Shown piece after piece: positions 45,435 to 53,729 of a stretch of DNA of 64,000 nucleotides. The position numbers and the translations under genes are program-made. The notes beneath the pieces are model-generated. The model had not been told where the DNA came from and did no database searches. It saw only the letters and a program-made list of their open reading frames with translations. The DNA is from Flavobacterium sp. WC2421 (GTDB taxonomy: Bacteria > Bacteroidota > Bacteroidia > Flavobacteriales > Flavobacteriaceae), in contig NZ_CP162004.1 of assembly GCF_040822115.1 (NCBI RefSeq), positions 1,178,001-1,242,000 of the forward strand, in the 5' to 3' direction. How positions within the stretch are numbered: the first letter of the stretch is position 1; every line of letters starts with the position of its first letter.

Positions 45435-45761
45435 ATGTCAAACGATAATTTTTTTGAACGTGTTTATGCTGTTGCTAGACTTATTCCTTATGGGAGAGTA
45501 ACCTCTTATGGTGCTATCGCAAAAGCATTGGGCACAGCTCGTTCAGCAAGAATGGTGGGATGGGCCATGAATGCGTCGCACAATATAGAGGATGTACCTG
45601 CGCATAGAGTGGTGAATAGAAAAGGATTGCTTACCGGGAAATTCCATTTTGACGGTACTAATCTCATGCAGCAGTTGTTAGAAAGCGAAGGGATTCAAGT
45701 AATCGACAATCAAATCATCGAGTTCGAAAAACATTTTTGGGAGCCCGAGGTCCTAAAATAG
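45435..45761 (+). CDS. Alkyltransferase-like protein (MGMT family, no active-site Cys)
   Basis: A 108-residue protein with the DNA-binding fold of O6-alkylguanine transferases: GRVTSYGAIAKALGTARSARMVGWAMN. The active-site PCHRV of true transferases reads PAHRVV here, so Cys is replaced by Ala. It should bind O6-alkylguanine without repairing it and may hand the lesion to nucleotide excision repair, as known for ATL proteins. Size matches the single-domain ATL type. Confidence 0.9.
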   Translation: MSNDNFFERVYAVARLIPYGRVTSYGAIAKALGTARSARMVGWAMNASHNIEDVPAHRVVNRKGLLTGKFHFDGTNLMQQLLESEGIQVIDNQIIEFEKHFWEPEVLK

Positions 45762-45876
45762 TTAGGATTGTTTCATTTTTCTTTCGAGAAATGGTGTTTT
45801 TTAAATCCATAACTACAGTTAATCTGCGCATCAATAAATGCAATACAAAAACCTTTAGAATAAGAACTTAATCTGT

Positions 45877-45884
45877 TATCTTTG
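45877..45884 (+). promoter_or_regulatory. -7 promoter element of the Mrp gene
   Basis: TATCTTTG fits TAnnTTTG. The leader to the ATG at 45956 would be about 65 nt. Confidence 0.5.
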
Positions 45885-45955
45885 TAATCTGAAATCAGTT
45901 TAAATAAAGATAATATTCGGGTGCTAAAACGCCTTTGGAAAACAATAAACTAAAA

Positions 45956-47083
45956 ATGAAATTAGACAGGAAAGATATTCTGAAAGCTTTAGAAACAATT
46001 ACTATAGCTGGAGAAGGAAAAAACATGGTGGAAAGTGGAGCAATAGCAAATGTAATCACTTTTGGCGATGAGGTAGTAGTGGATTTAGTTTTACATACAC
46101 CTGCAATGCATATAAAAAAACGTGCTGAAGACGACATCAAAAAAGCAATTCTTGAATTGGTATCTGCTGAAGCAAAAATAAAAATCAACAGTAAAGTAGA
46201 GGTTCCAGACAAACCTGAGATAAAAGGAAAAATGATTCCTGGAATAAAAAATATTATTGGAGTAGCTTCTGGTAAAGGGGGAGTAGGAAAATCTACTGTT
46301 ACGGCAAATTTGGCTGTTTCTTTGGCCAAAATGGGGTTCTCTGTTGGTATCCTTGATGCTGATATTTACGGACCGTCTATGCCAATCATGTTTGATGTAG
46401 AAAACGAAAAACCAATTTCGGTTACCATTGACGGGAAATCAAAAATGAAACCAGTAGAAAGTTACGAAGTAAAAATACTTTCTATAGGATTTTTTACGGC
46501 ACCAAGTCAAGCAGTAATCTGGAGAGGTCCTATGGCTTCAAAAGCATTAAACCAAATGATCTTTGATGCTGATTGGGGAGAATTGGATTTCATGTTAATC
46601 GATTTACCTCCAGGAACAGGAGATGTACACCTTTCTATTGTGCAATCATTGCCTATTACAGGAGTGGTGATCGTAAGTACACCACAAGCTGTAGCTTTGG
46701 CTGATGCTAAAAAAGGAGTTTCCATGTTCATGTCTGAAGCAATAAATGTCCCAGTATTGGGTATCGTGGAGAACATGGCGTATTTCACACCTGAAGAACT
46801 TCCTGAAAATAAATACTATATCTTTGGTAAAGAAGGAGCTAAAAACCTTGCTGCCGATTTAGAAGTGCCTTTCCTTGGAGAAGTGCCTATCGTACAATCG
46901 ATTCGCGAAGCGGGTGATTACGGTCGTCCTGCTGCCATGCAAACAGGATCGTTAATTGAGTCTGTTTTTCAAGAAATAACACGTAATGTAGTTCAAGAAG
47001 TAGTGAGTAGAAATGAAAATTTACCAGCTACTGAAGCAGTTAAAATTACGACTATGGCAGGTTGTTCTGCAGTAAAAAAATAA
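45956..47083 (+). CDS. mrp: Mrp/NBP35-type Fe-S carrier ATPase
   Basis: A 375-residue protein. An N-terminal MIP18/DUF59 domain (about 1-85) precedes a P-loop ATPase with Walker A GKGGVGKST at residues 106-114 and the LIDLPPGTGD motif. It is thought to carry Fe-S clusters to target proteins. The CxxC pair that holds the cluster in E. coli Mrp is not visible: the region after the EN(M) motif reads AYFTPEELPENKYYIFGKEG. One Cys near the C-terminus (MAGCSAVKK) remains. I start at the ATG; a TTG at 45935 would add 7 residues. nifU-like and ferredoxin genes follow. Confidence 0.9.
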   Translation: MKLDRKDILKALETITIAGEGKNMVESGAIANVITFGDEVVVDLVLHTPAMHIKKRAEDDIKKAILELVSAEAKIKINSKVEVPDKPEIKGKMIPGIKNIIGVASGKGGVGKSTVTANLAVSLAKMGFSVGILDADIYGPSMPIMFDVENEKPISVTIDGKSKMKPVESYEVKILSIGFFTAPSQAVIWRGPMASKALNQMIFDADWGELDFMLIDLPPGTGDVHLSIVQSLPITGVVIVSTPQAVALADAKKGVSMFMSEAINVPVLGIVENMAYFTPEELPENKYYIFGKEGAKNLAADLEVPFLGEVPIVQSIREAGDYGRPAAMQTGSLIESVFQEITRNVVQEVVSRNENLPATEAVKITTMAGCSAVKK

Positions 47084-47136
47084 AAAATTAGACTATTTGA
47101 AATGATTTCTAATCTTTCAATCTTTAAATAAAGAAA

Positions 47137-47376
47137 ATGACAACAGAAGAATTAACAATAGAAGTTCAAAAAGCACTCGAAGAAATTAGACCTTTTTTGA
47201 ATTCAGATGGTGGCGACATAACATTGATTTCCATAGAGGAAGACAAACATGTCAAAGTTAGACTGGAAGGAGCTTGCACCAGCTGTAGTGTAAACCAAAT
47301 GACGCTTAGAGCAGGAGTGGAAACGACCATCAAGAAGTTTGCGCCCCAAATTGAAACTGTTGTCAATATCCTATAA
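47137..47376 (+). CDS. NifU-like Fe-S scaffold/carrier protein
   Basis: A 79-residue protein consisting of the NifU C-terminal domain. The CTSCSVNQMTL motif supplies the CxxC that binds a 4Fe-4S cluster. The N-terminus EVQKALEEIRPFLNSDGGDI is standard. It follows the Mrp gene by 53 nt, and the two probably cooperate in cluster delivery. A 16-bp hairpin terminator comes 19 nt after the stop. Confidence 0.93.
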   Translation: MTTEELTIEVQKALEEIRPFLNSDGGDITLISIEEDKHVKVRLEGACTSCSVNQMTLRAGVETTIKKFAPQIETVVNIL

Positions 47377-47394
47377 TTTTGTTGGGCATGTCCC

Positions 47395-47447
47395 TTTTCA
47401 TAAAAAAGGCTAATCCACTTTGTGTTGATAGGCCTTTTTTATGAAAA
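47395..47447 (+). terminator. Terminator after the NifU-like gene
   Basis: A perfect 16-bp stem: TTTTCATAAAAAAGGC (47395-47410) and its complement (47432-47447), with a 21-nt loop. The T run is within the second arm. The downstream ferredoxin gene then needs its own promoter, which I cannot identify. Confidence 0.65.
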
Positions 47448-47547
47448 CGGTCGGGCTATACGCACTACTTTGGTAGCTTGCTTCTATCCCTCATGCAAAC
47501 CCTATAACACACAACTAACTAACTAACTTATAACTCATAATTTGTTT

Positions 47548-47865
47548 ATGGATGTATTAATAAAAATCAAAGATAGAGAAGGAGTAGTGCATGACCTGCA
47601 AGCTCCTACTGATATGGCCATGAATATCATGGAACTGTGTAAAGCATACGAACTTCCAGTAGAAGGAACTTGTGGCGGAATGGCCATGTGTGCCTCATGT
47701 CAATGTTATGTTCTTAATGACGTTGCCTTGCCAGAAATGGGAGATGATGAAGAAGCGATGTTATCTGAAGCGTTCTATGTAAAACCAAACAGCCGTTTGG
47801 GTTGTCAAATCCCAATCACTGAAAGTCTTGAAGGTTTAGAACTGGAGTTGGCTCCAGAAAGTTAA
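47548..47865 (+). CDS. 2Fe-2S ferredoxin (adrenodoxin type)
   Basis: A 105-residue electron carrier. The cluster ligands are Cys42, Cys48 and Cys51 in TCGGMAMCASCQC and Cys86 in LGCQIPIT, the C-x5-C-x2-C plus C pattern of the adrenodoxin group, which often serves Fe-S assembly. That fits the Mrp and NifU-like neighbours. The start is the ATG at 47548; an in-frame TTG two codons earlier is not needed. The spacer before it holds a short CTAA/ACTA microrepeat. Confidence 0.93.
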   Translation: MDVLIKIKDREGVVHDLQAPTDMAMNIMELCKAYELPVEGTCGGMAMCASCQCYVLNDVALPEMGDDEEAMLSEAFYVKPNSRLGCQIPITESLEGLELELAPES

Positions 47866-47866
47866 T

Positions 47867-47896
47867 ATAAAGTCCCGATAGCATCGGGACTTTTTT
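47867..47896. terminator. Terminator after the ferredoxin gene
   Basis: AAAGTCCCGAT (47869-47879) pairs with ATCGGGACTTT (47883-47893) around a 3-nt loop, followed by T. It abuts the stop of the convergent lipoprotein gene. Confidence 0.85.
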
Positions 47897-48629
47897 ATTT
47901 TTTAATGGCAGTAATTGCTTTAGGTAAAATACGTTCTACAAATTTAGAATAAGCGAGCTGAGATGGATGTAGTCCGTCTTGTGCTACAAGATTGGGATCG
48001 GTTAATCCTTCTCGAGTGATGTCAGTAATGTTGATGAACTCAATCCCATTGTCGATGCAATACTTTTTTGCAAAAGCATTGTAGGCGTCGATTTCAGTTG
48101 AAATCCGACCTTGATTGCCTGTTTGTTGACCAAACGGAGTGTAAGCATAATCCGGTATAGAAACCACGATCACCTTTCCTTTGTCACCTTTTGCGAAAGC
48201 AATAGCTTTAGTTACTAATTCGGGAAACTCCTTTTCATACAAAGCAAAAGACCTGTTTTGATATTGATTGTTTACGCCAATTAATAGTGTAACTAAATCA
48301 TACGTTGAAGGAGGATTCTGAGAATCAATTGCCGAAAGTAAATTGGAAGTAGTCCAGCCCGTTTGTGCGATAATCGTTAATGGGTAAGTATTAGTTGGAT
48401 TTGTATTGCCCAAGCTTTTCTTGAGTTGTTCTGGAAATCGACAACTTTCACATACGCTTTGCCCTATTGTGTAACTGTCGCCAAGGGCTAAATAGCTATA
48501 GGATTTTCCTTCTGTTTGTGAGGAAGGGGTTGCTATTGGTGTTGTTTCTGTGATAACAGCTTCGGTGCTGCAACTTGCTGCGAAAAGAAGGGGTAGAAAC
48601 AGAACTAGTATTAGAATTTTGTTTTTCAT
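47895..48629 (-). CDS. SGNH/GDSL-type hydrolase lipoprotein
   Basis: A 244-residue lipid-anchored hydrolase. The lipobox is in LLFAASCSTEA (Cys20). Block I is YLALGDSYTIGQSV with the nucleophilic Ser, block III is LLIGVNNQYQNRS with the Asn, and the catalytic Asp-His lie in QDGLHPSQLAYSKF. This resembles the lysophospholipase/arylesterase branch of SGNH hydrolases. The true ester is unknown. It converges on the ferredoxin gene. Confidence 0.9.
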   Translation of the reverse strand: MKNKILILVLFLPLLFAASCSTEAVITETTPIATPSSQTEGKSYSYLALGDSYTIGQSVCESCRFPEQLKKSLGNTNPTNTYPLTIIAQTGWTTSNLLSAIDSQNPPSTYDLVTLLIGVNNQYQNRSFALYEKEFPELVTKAIAFAKGDKGKVIVVSIPDYAYTPFGQQTGNQGRISTEIDAYNAFAKKYCIDNGIEFINITDITREGLTDPNLVAQDGLHPSQLAYSKFVERILPKAITAIKK

Positions 48630-48699
48630 TAGTTTGAAAATTGGGATTAAATCAATTCTAATACTAGTTACGTTGTTCTGCTTTTATTGGTTTTAAATT

Positions 48700-49482
48700 T
48701 TAAGCCATTTCTACTTTCATCGTAATTGTTTCTTCTATGGCATCCCATAGACCGATTCTCTTTTCTAAAGCCAGTATTGATACTTCTTCTACATCGGCCC
48801 ATTTTTGAGGATCGTCACCACAAAGTTCGGTAATCATTTTCATCGCCATTGGTCCGTGCTCATCGGCGTCTAATTCGATATGTCTTTCAAAATAATAAAT
48901 CAATTTGCTTAGATCAGTGTCTGGGAAATTAGTTTGAAAGTTTTTTAAGATTACGGTAAACATATTTGGAATCAAATCTTCTCTACCAAAAGTAAAAGCG
49001 GCAGCAATTTCATGTGGTTTTCCTTCTTCAATAACACGAAATGTAAAGTCGAGAAATGCTTTGATATTAGGATGTAAGTTGCTTGTTTTTATCGCGACAA
49101 AAATGTTTTGTAAGGAATTTAACTCAGTTAAAAAATTGTCAATTTCCATTGTATTGGCGCCACAATCTTTCATGGCTTCTATGTACATTTCGTAATGACT
49201 TTGTCTGCGACCATCTAACGTCAAATCAGATTCTTCGGCAAGTACAATTTCATTAATTAAATATCTTGTTTCAGGATTTGGTGTGGCAAACCAAGGCGTA
49301 GTAGTACAGGTTAACTTGGATTGTAATGCTTTTAATAAGGACATAAAATCCCAAACAGCAAAGACATGGTTTTCTAAGAAACAATGTAAGTCAGTAATTG
49401 TTTTTACTTTCTCGTATAACGGGTGTTGTAATAATATTTTTTTTTGAGGTGTAATTGTGTCCTCGATATGCTGAATATTCAT
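48700..49482 (-). CDS. DUF3050 protein (heme-oxygenase-like fold)
   Basis: A 260-residue protein of the DUF3050 family, predicted to share the all-helical heme-oxygenase-like fold. The start NIQHIEDTITPQKKILLQHP and the stretches DLHCFLENHVFAVWDFMSLL and LIYYFERHIELDADEHGPMA supply His and acidic residues placed as in di-metal or heme-binding members of that fold. The biochemical role is undefined. I use the ATG at 49482; an in-frame ATG at 49527 lies inside the terminator of the preceding gene. Confidence 0.85.
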   Translation of the reverse strand: MNIQHIEDTITPQKKILLQHPLYEKVKTITDLHCFLENHVFAVWDFMSLLKALQSKLTCTTTPWFATPNPETRYLINEIVLAEESDLTLDGRRQSHYEMYIEAMKDCGANTMEIDNFLTELNSLQNIFVAIKTSNLHPNIKAFLDFTFRVIEEGKPHEIAAAFTFGREDLIPNMFTVILKNFQTNFPDTDLSKLIYYFERHIELDADEHGPMAMKMITELCGDDPQKWADVEEVSILALEKRIGLWDAIEETITMKVEMA

Positions 49483-49508
49483 AAAATTTATTTTGGGTGT
49501 AAATATAA

Positions 49509-49536
49509 AAAAGCTTCTTGTTTCCAAGAAGCTTTT
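49509..49536 (-). terminator. Terminator after the acyl-CoA dehydrogenase gene
   Basis: AAAAGCTTCTTG (49509-49520) pairs perfectly with its complement at 49525-49536 around TTTC. On the minus strand it lies about 40 nt past the dehydrogenase stop. Confidence 0.8.
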
Positions 49537-49573
49537 GCTATCAATTTTATAAATACTTTAATAGTTTTTCACA

Positions 49574-50752
49574 TTATTTAAATGCTGGAATTCCAGTAAT
49601 ATCCATTCCTGTTATCAATAAATGAATGTCATGTGTTCCTTCGTAAGTAATTACTGATTCTAAGTTCATCATGTGTCGCATGATGGAATATTCTCCAGTA
49701 ATTCCCATTCCGCCAAGAATTTGTCTAGCTTCACGAGCTATGTGAATAGCCATGTCTACATTGTTTCTTTTAGCCATTGAGATTTGAGCTGTAGTTGCTC
49801 TTCCTTCATTTCTTAAAACACCCAATCTCCAAGTCAATAATTGCGCTTTTGTGATTTCAGTAATCATCTCGGCCAATTTTTTTTGTTGCAATTGAGTTCC
49901 AGCAATTGGTTTGTCAAATTGTATTCTTTCTTTGGCATAACGCAAAGCCGTATCATAACAATCCATTGCAGCACCAATAGCACCCCAGGCAATACCATAG
50001 CGAGCAGAATCTAAACAACCAAGTGGGGCTCCCAATCCAGATTTGTTGGGTAATAAATTAGCTTTAGGAACTTTTACATTATCAAATATTAATTCACCAG
50101 TAGCTGATGCACGTAGTGACCATTTGTTATGTGTTTCAGGAGTAGTAAATCCTTCCATTCCGCGTTCAACTATTAATCCATGTATTCTTCCTTCTTCACT
50201 TTTTGCCCAAACAATGGCAATGTCTGCAAAAGGGGCATTAGAAATCCACATTTTGGCACCATTTAATAAATAATGGTCTCCCATATCTTTAAAGTTGGTG
50301 ATCATGCTTCCGGGGTCAGATCCATAATTAGGTTCTGTCAATCCAAAACACCCAATGAATTCACCAGTAGCTAATTTTGGAAGGTATTTCATTCTTTGTT
50401 CTTCGTTTCCGTATTTCCAAATAGGGTACATAACTAAAGAGGATTGAACTGATGAAGTAGAGCGTACTCCTGAATCACCTCGTTCTATTTCTTGCATGAT
50501 TAATCCGTATGATATTTGGTCTAAACCTGCTCCACCATATTCCACAGGGATGTAAGGGCCAAAACCACCAATTTCACCTAAACCTTTTACGATTTGTTTT
50601 GGAAATTCCGCTCTTTGCGCATATTCTTCAATAATAGGAGAAACTTCTTTTTTTACCCATGCACGTGCAGAATCACGGACTAGTTTATGTTCTTCTGTCA
50701 ATAAATCGTCTAATAAGTAATAATCTGGCGCTTGAAATAAATCTGGTTTCAT
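49574..50752 (-). CDS. Acyl-CoA dehydrogenase, glutaryl-CoA dehydrogenase-like
   Basis: A 392-residue flavoprotein of the acyl-CoA dehydrogenase family. The FAD/substrate stretch GCFGLTEPNYGSDPGSM and the C-terminal catalytic base Glu371 in TYEGTHDIHLL are present. The EPNYGSDPGSM and ITGIPAF regions resemble glutaryl-CoA dehydrogenases, which oxidise and decarboxylate glutaryl-CoA in lysine and tryptophan breakdown. The specific substrate remains a prediction. It is flanked by its own promoter element and terminator. Confidence 0.88.
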   Translation of the reverse strand: MKPDLFQAPDYYLLDDLLTEEHKLVRDSARAWVKKEVSPIIEEYAQRAEFPKQIVKGLGEIGGFGPYIPVEYGGAGLDQISYGLIMQEIERGDSGVRSTSSVQSSLVMYPIWKYGNEEQRMKYLPKLATGEFIGCFGLTEPNYGSDPGSMITNFKDMGDHYLLNGAKMWISNAPFADIAIVWAKSEEGRIHGLIVERGMEGFTTPETHNKWSLRASATGELIFDNVKVPKANLLPNKSGLGAPLGCLDSARYGIAWGAIGAAMDCYDTALRYAKERIQFDKPIAGTQLQQKKLAEMITEITKAQLLTWRLGVLRNEGRATTAQISMAKRNNVDMAIHIAREARQILGGMGITGEYSIMRHMMNLESVITYEGTHDIHLLITGMDITGIPAFK

Positions 50753-50842
50753 AGGTAGCTTTTATTTGTTTAGTAATTAAATAGCGTTTGGGTACCTTTT
50801 GTAATTCTTTTTTAGAATGGATCAAATGGTAATTTTAAAAAA

Positions 50843-50850
50843 CAAATTTA
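50843..50850 (-). promoter_or_regulatory. -7 promoter element of the acyl-CoA dehydrogenase gene
   Basis: TAAATTTG on the minus strand fits TAnnTTTG; a TTG lies 15 nt further upstream, a little close. The leader would be about 85 nt. Confidence 0.45.
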
Positions 50851-51029
50851 CGCAAAGAAATATAACAAAACCATTATAAATTGTTATATTTTTATATTTG
50901 AATAAAAAAACTATCCTATATAACATTTTATAGTATTGGAATGGTAAGAATTTGAAAAAACAACAAGTTAAAAGCATTTTATGAATAAGAAAAACTAACT
51001 TTTGTAATGGAGAAAAACGAGGTTTTGAA

Positions 51030-51743
51030 TCACATCTTCAAATAAAACTCCTTTGTTAATTCAATGTATTCAGGTGTATATATATGTCTGGCTGTTTCAA
51101 TGATTAATTCATCGATAGGAAAATCAGAAATTTCGTTTCGTGTAAAAGCCATCAAACTGCGTTTAACTTCTGTAGTAGGTGTTCCTTTGACACGGGTGAT
51201 TTTCATAGGATACAATTCGCTTTCTTTGGCTAAAGCCAAAAAATGAGCTTCTTCTTTAAAAGGAATGATGATAGATAAAATTCCGTTTTCAGAAAGTAAT
51301 AAGTCGGCTGCTTCTATTAAATCTTCAAAAGGCATCGCATCTTGAAAGCGTGCTTTATCTCTTTGGTCAGTTTCGGTTTTATAATCTTCACTATAAAAGG
51401 GAGGATTGGAAACGATTAAATCATATTCGTCTTCCGGTTCTTCTATGAATTCATCTAAGCCAGCATGAAAACAGAATAAGCGATCGCTCCAAGGGGAGTT
51501 TTCAAAATTATCAACCGATTGTTCATAGGCTTCTTCGTCAATTTCCAAAGCGTCAATCTGTTCTGCTTGACTTCTTTGTGCCAGCATTAAGGCAATTACA
51601 CCTGTTCCTGTTCCAATGTCTAAAATGCTAAAGGGATTGTTTTCAATTGAAGTCCAGGCGCCCAGTAAAACTCCATCGGTGCCAATTTTCATGGCGCAAC
51701 GGTCTTGTTCAAGAGAGAATTGTTTGAATTGGAATGTAGACAT
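51030..51743 (-). CDS. trmN6: tRNA1(Val) (adenine(37)-N6)-methyltransferase
   Basis: A 237-residue SAM-dependent enzyme of the YfiC/TrmN6 type. The N-terminal FKQFSLEQDRCAMKIGTDGV is typical, the SAM loop is ILDIGTGTGVIALML and the N6-adenine signature is SNPPFYSEDYK. It should methylate A37 of tRNA-Val. It follows rimM by 55 nt on the same strand, forming an rpsP-rimM-trmN6 run concerned with translation. Confidence 0.92.
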   Translation of the reverse strand: MSTFQFKQFSLEQDRCAMKIGTDGVLLGAWTSIENNPFSILDIGTGTGVIALMLAQRSQAEQIDALEIDEEAYEQSVDNFENSPWSDRLFCFHAGLDEFIEEPEDEYDLIVSNPPFYSEDYKTETDQRDKARFQDAMPFEDLIEAADLLLSENGILSIIIPFKEEAHFLALAKESELYPMKITRVKGTPTTEVKRSLMAFTRNEISDFPIDELIIETARHIYTPEYIELTKEFYLKM

Positions 51744-51798
51744 AAAGAGTTTAGTTTTTTTTGATTAAACGATTAAACAACTAACCGATTGAATCTGT

Positions 51799-52323
51799 CT
51801 ATAAATACATTTCGATCAAACCTTCAGGAAGGTCCATGATGACTTTTTTATTCTCACGATCAATTTTTACAAGAAAATGATCAATCATAGGAATGAGAAT
51901 TTCTACATCACCTTTGAGAACTTCAAATAAAGGTTGAGCAGTAGTATCGTTTATGGATTGGATGTCTCCAACATAGCCTAAGCGTTTGTCTTCCACTTCA
52001 AAACCAATTACTTCATGGAAATAGAATTTATTACCGGTAAGTTTTGGCAACATTTTCAAAGGAAGGTATAGGTCATTTCCTAATAAGGCTTCCGCTTCTT
52101 CTTCTGTATTTACATCTTCAAAACGAATTCTAAGAAAATCGTTTTTGTGTAGTGAGCTATTTTCAATAAAAAAAGGAACCAAGTGTTTGTTGCATTCAAC
52201 AAACACTGATTCCAAGTTTTCGTATAACTCAGGTTCATCCGTGTCTAAATAGGCAAGAACTTCCCCTTTGAAACTAAATTTTTTAGCGATTTTACCTAAG
52301 TAGAAACAATCTTCTTTACGCAT
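51799..52323 (-). CDS. rimM: Ribosome maturation factor RimM
   Basis: A 174-residue assembly factor for the 30S subunit head, known to bind S19. The N-terminal beta-barrel domain (YLGKIAKKFSFKGEVLAYLD) and the C-terminal PRC-barrel (FYFHEVIGFEVEDKRLGYVG) are both present. It is encoded 14 nt after rpsP, the usual arrangement of rpsP and rimM. Confidence 0.96.
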   Translation of the reverse strand: MRKEDCFYLGKIAKKFSFKGEVLAYLDTDEPELYENLESVFVECNKHLVPFFIENSSLHKNDFLRIRFEDVNTEEEAEALLGNDLYLPLKMLPKLTGNKFYFHEVIGFEVEDKRLGYVGDIQSINDTTAQPLFEVLKGDVEILIPMIDHFLVKIDRENKKVIMDLPEGLIEMYL

Positions 52324-52337
52324 CGTCGCTTATAAAA

Positions 52338-52895
52338 TTATGCTTGAGTTTCTTCGTTGTTTTCTTCAGCAGCAGGAGCTTCTTCTTCAGTTGAAGCTTC
52401 AACTTCTTCAGCAACTGGATTTGCAGCAGCAATTGCGTCAGCTTCTGCTTGTGCAGCTGCAGCTAAACGTTTTGCATTTACATCTTGTTCTGCTTTGAAA
52501 GCTTTTGCTTTAACATCAGCTTGTGCTTTAGTTAAACCATCTTTCTTAGCATCAACAGTTCCGTTTTTTGCTTCTAACCAAGTAGCTAATTTTGCATCAG
52601 CTTGTTCTTGAGTTAAGGCACCTTTACGAATACCACCATCAAGGTGATGTTTCAATAAAGCTCCTTTGTAAGAAAGAATTGCTTTAGCAGTATCAGTTGG
52701 TTGTGCACCATTGTGCAACCATTTCACTGCGCTATCAAGGTTTAAGTCGATAGTTGCTGGGTTTGTGTTTGGATTGTAAGTACCGATTTTCTCTAAGTAT
52801 TTACCATCTCTTTTTGAGCGTGCATCTGCAGCTACAACCCAGTAAAAAGGTTTTCCTTTTTTACCGTGTCTTTGTAATCTAATTTTTACTGACAT
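52338..52895 (-). CDS. rpsP: 30S ribosomal protein S16 with long C-terminal extension
   Basis: A 185-residue S16. The core is the first 80 or so residues (VKIRLQRHGKKGKPFYWVVA, then DARSKRDGKYLEKIGTYNP). Most bacterial S16 proteins end near there. Here about 100 further residues follow, first Lys/Ala-rich (about 95-155), then strongly acidic (EEVEASTEEEAPAAEENNEE). The tail is probably helical and then disordered. It heads the rpsP-rimM-trmN6 run. Confidence 0.95.
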   Translation of the reverse strand: MSVKIRLQRHGKKGKPFYWVVAADARSKRDGKYLEKIGTYNPNTNPATIDLNLDSAVKWLHNGAQPTDTAKAILSYKGALLKHHLDGGIRKGALTQEQADAKLATWLEAKNGTVDAKKDGLTKAQADVKAKAFKAEQDVNAKRLAAAAQAEADAIAAANPVAEEVEASTEEEAPAAEENNEETQA

Positions 52896-52946
52896 AATCT
52901 TGTATGATTAAATTTTGAGGTACTCGACCTCTGTTAATTAAGGGTG

Positions 52947-52954
52947 CAAAGATA
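52947..52954 (-). promoter_or_regulatory. -7 promoter element of rpsP
   Basis: TATCTTTG on the minus strand, about 52 nt upstream of the rpsP start, fits TAnnTTTG. Confidence 0.5.
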
Positions 52955-53066
52955 TTAAATTTATTTGAAATAACTAATAGGTTGTTATTATTATGAAAGA
53001 GAATGCTTTAGGTCTTTTTTAATGGTTTTTTTGGCTCCTAATTCTGTTTTTTAATGTATAATGTTA

Positions 53067-53074
53067 TACTTTTG
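53067..53074 (+). promoter_or_regulatory. -7 promoter element of the lipoprotein gene
   Basis: TACTTTTG lies 21 nt before the ATG at 53095 and fits TAnnTTTG. Confidence 0.5.
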
Positions 53075-53094
53075 TTTGTTTAAAGACGCATTTT

Positions 53095-53574
53095 ATGAAA
53101 AAACATTTTCTGTTTATTATCGTGCTATTTTCCGTTATATCTTGTCAAGAAGATATAAGGTTTAATAATCCTTCTTTTCAAGGAGTAAAAGACAACGTTT
53201 TTTGGCGTGCTATCCAAACGAAAGCATCGTTAGGCGCTAATGGGTCTTTGATTATTGAAGCTTACTCTGGAAATGAAGTTGTTACTTTTAAAACAACATC
53301 TAAGTTGCCTCAAACTTACCTTTTAGGAACTAGTTCTTCTAAAACGGCTACTTATGTCTTAACAGATAGTAATGGGTCTATTACGTTTGCCACTGGTTCT
53401 GGAATTGGTGACGGTCAAATTAAGATTACCGAATATGATGCTGTAAGTAATACCGTTTCGGGGACTTTTAAATTCAATGCGGAAAATATATACAATAATC
53501 CGTTGGCTGGACCAGTTTTAAATTTCCAACAAGGAGTTTTTTATAAGATACCTATAACTACAACAGTCCAGTAG
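53095..53574 (+). CDS. Predicted lipoprotein (DUF6252-like)
   Basis: A 159-residue protein with a lipoprotein signal (HFLFIIVLFSVISCQED; lipobox Cys17 followed by acidic residues). The mature part is strand-rich: WRAIQTKASLGANGSLIIEA, then SSKTATYVLTDSNGSITF, then SGTFKFNAEN. This pattern resembles the DUF6252 family of Bacteroidota lipoproteins. It is expected at the outer membrane. Function is unknown. It has its own promoter element and lies 156 nt before the RNA-binding protein gene. Confidence 0.75.
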   Translation: MKKHFLFIIVLFSVISCQEDIRFNNPSFQGVKDNVFWRAIQTKASLGANGSLIIEAYSGNEVVTFKTTSKLPQTYLLGTSSSKTATYVLTDSNGSITFATGSGIGDGQIKITEYDAVSNTVSGTFKFNAENIYNNPLAGPVLNFQQGVFYKIPITTTVQ

Positions 53575-53675
53575 GAGTAGTGGGAGGTTAATTTTAACAT
53601 ACACTTTAGGGTTTAGTTTTAGTAGTTTGTTTCTTTTTTAAATCAAAATAAAAACATAAATAAGCTAATTTATAG

Positions 53676-53704
53676 TTGTTTAGAAAAAAATTAGACTACA
53701 TTTG
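53676..53704 (+). promoter_or_regulatory. Predicted promoter of the RRM protein gene
   Basis: TTG (53676-53678), an 18-nt spacer and TACATTTG (53697-53704) match both elements of the Bacteroidota consensus. Confidence 0.65.
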
Positions 53705-53729
53705 TTGCAATTATTATAAATAAGTACAT

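Noticed and set aside
47508..47530. CTAA/ACTA microrepeat before the ferredoxin gene considered as a satellite or CRISPR-like array
   Set aside because: Only a few 4-nt units without spacers. Too short to support either.
49483..49527. Upstream ATG extending the DUF3050 protein
   Set aside because: It lies inside the perfect terminator hairpin of the acyl-CoA dehydrogenase gene.
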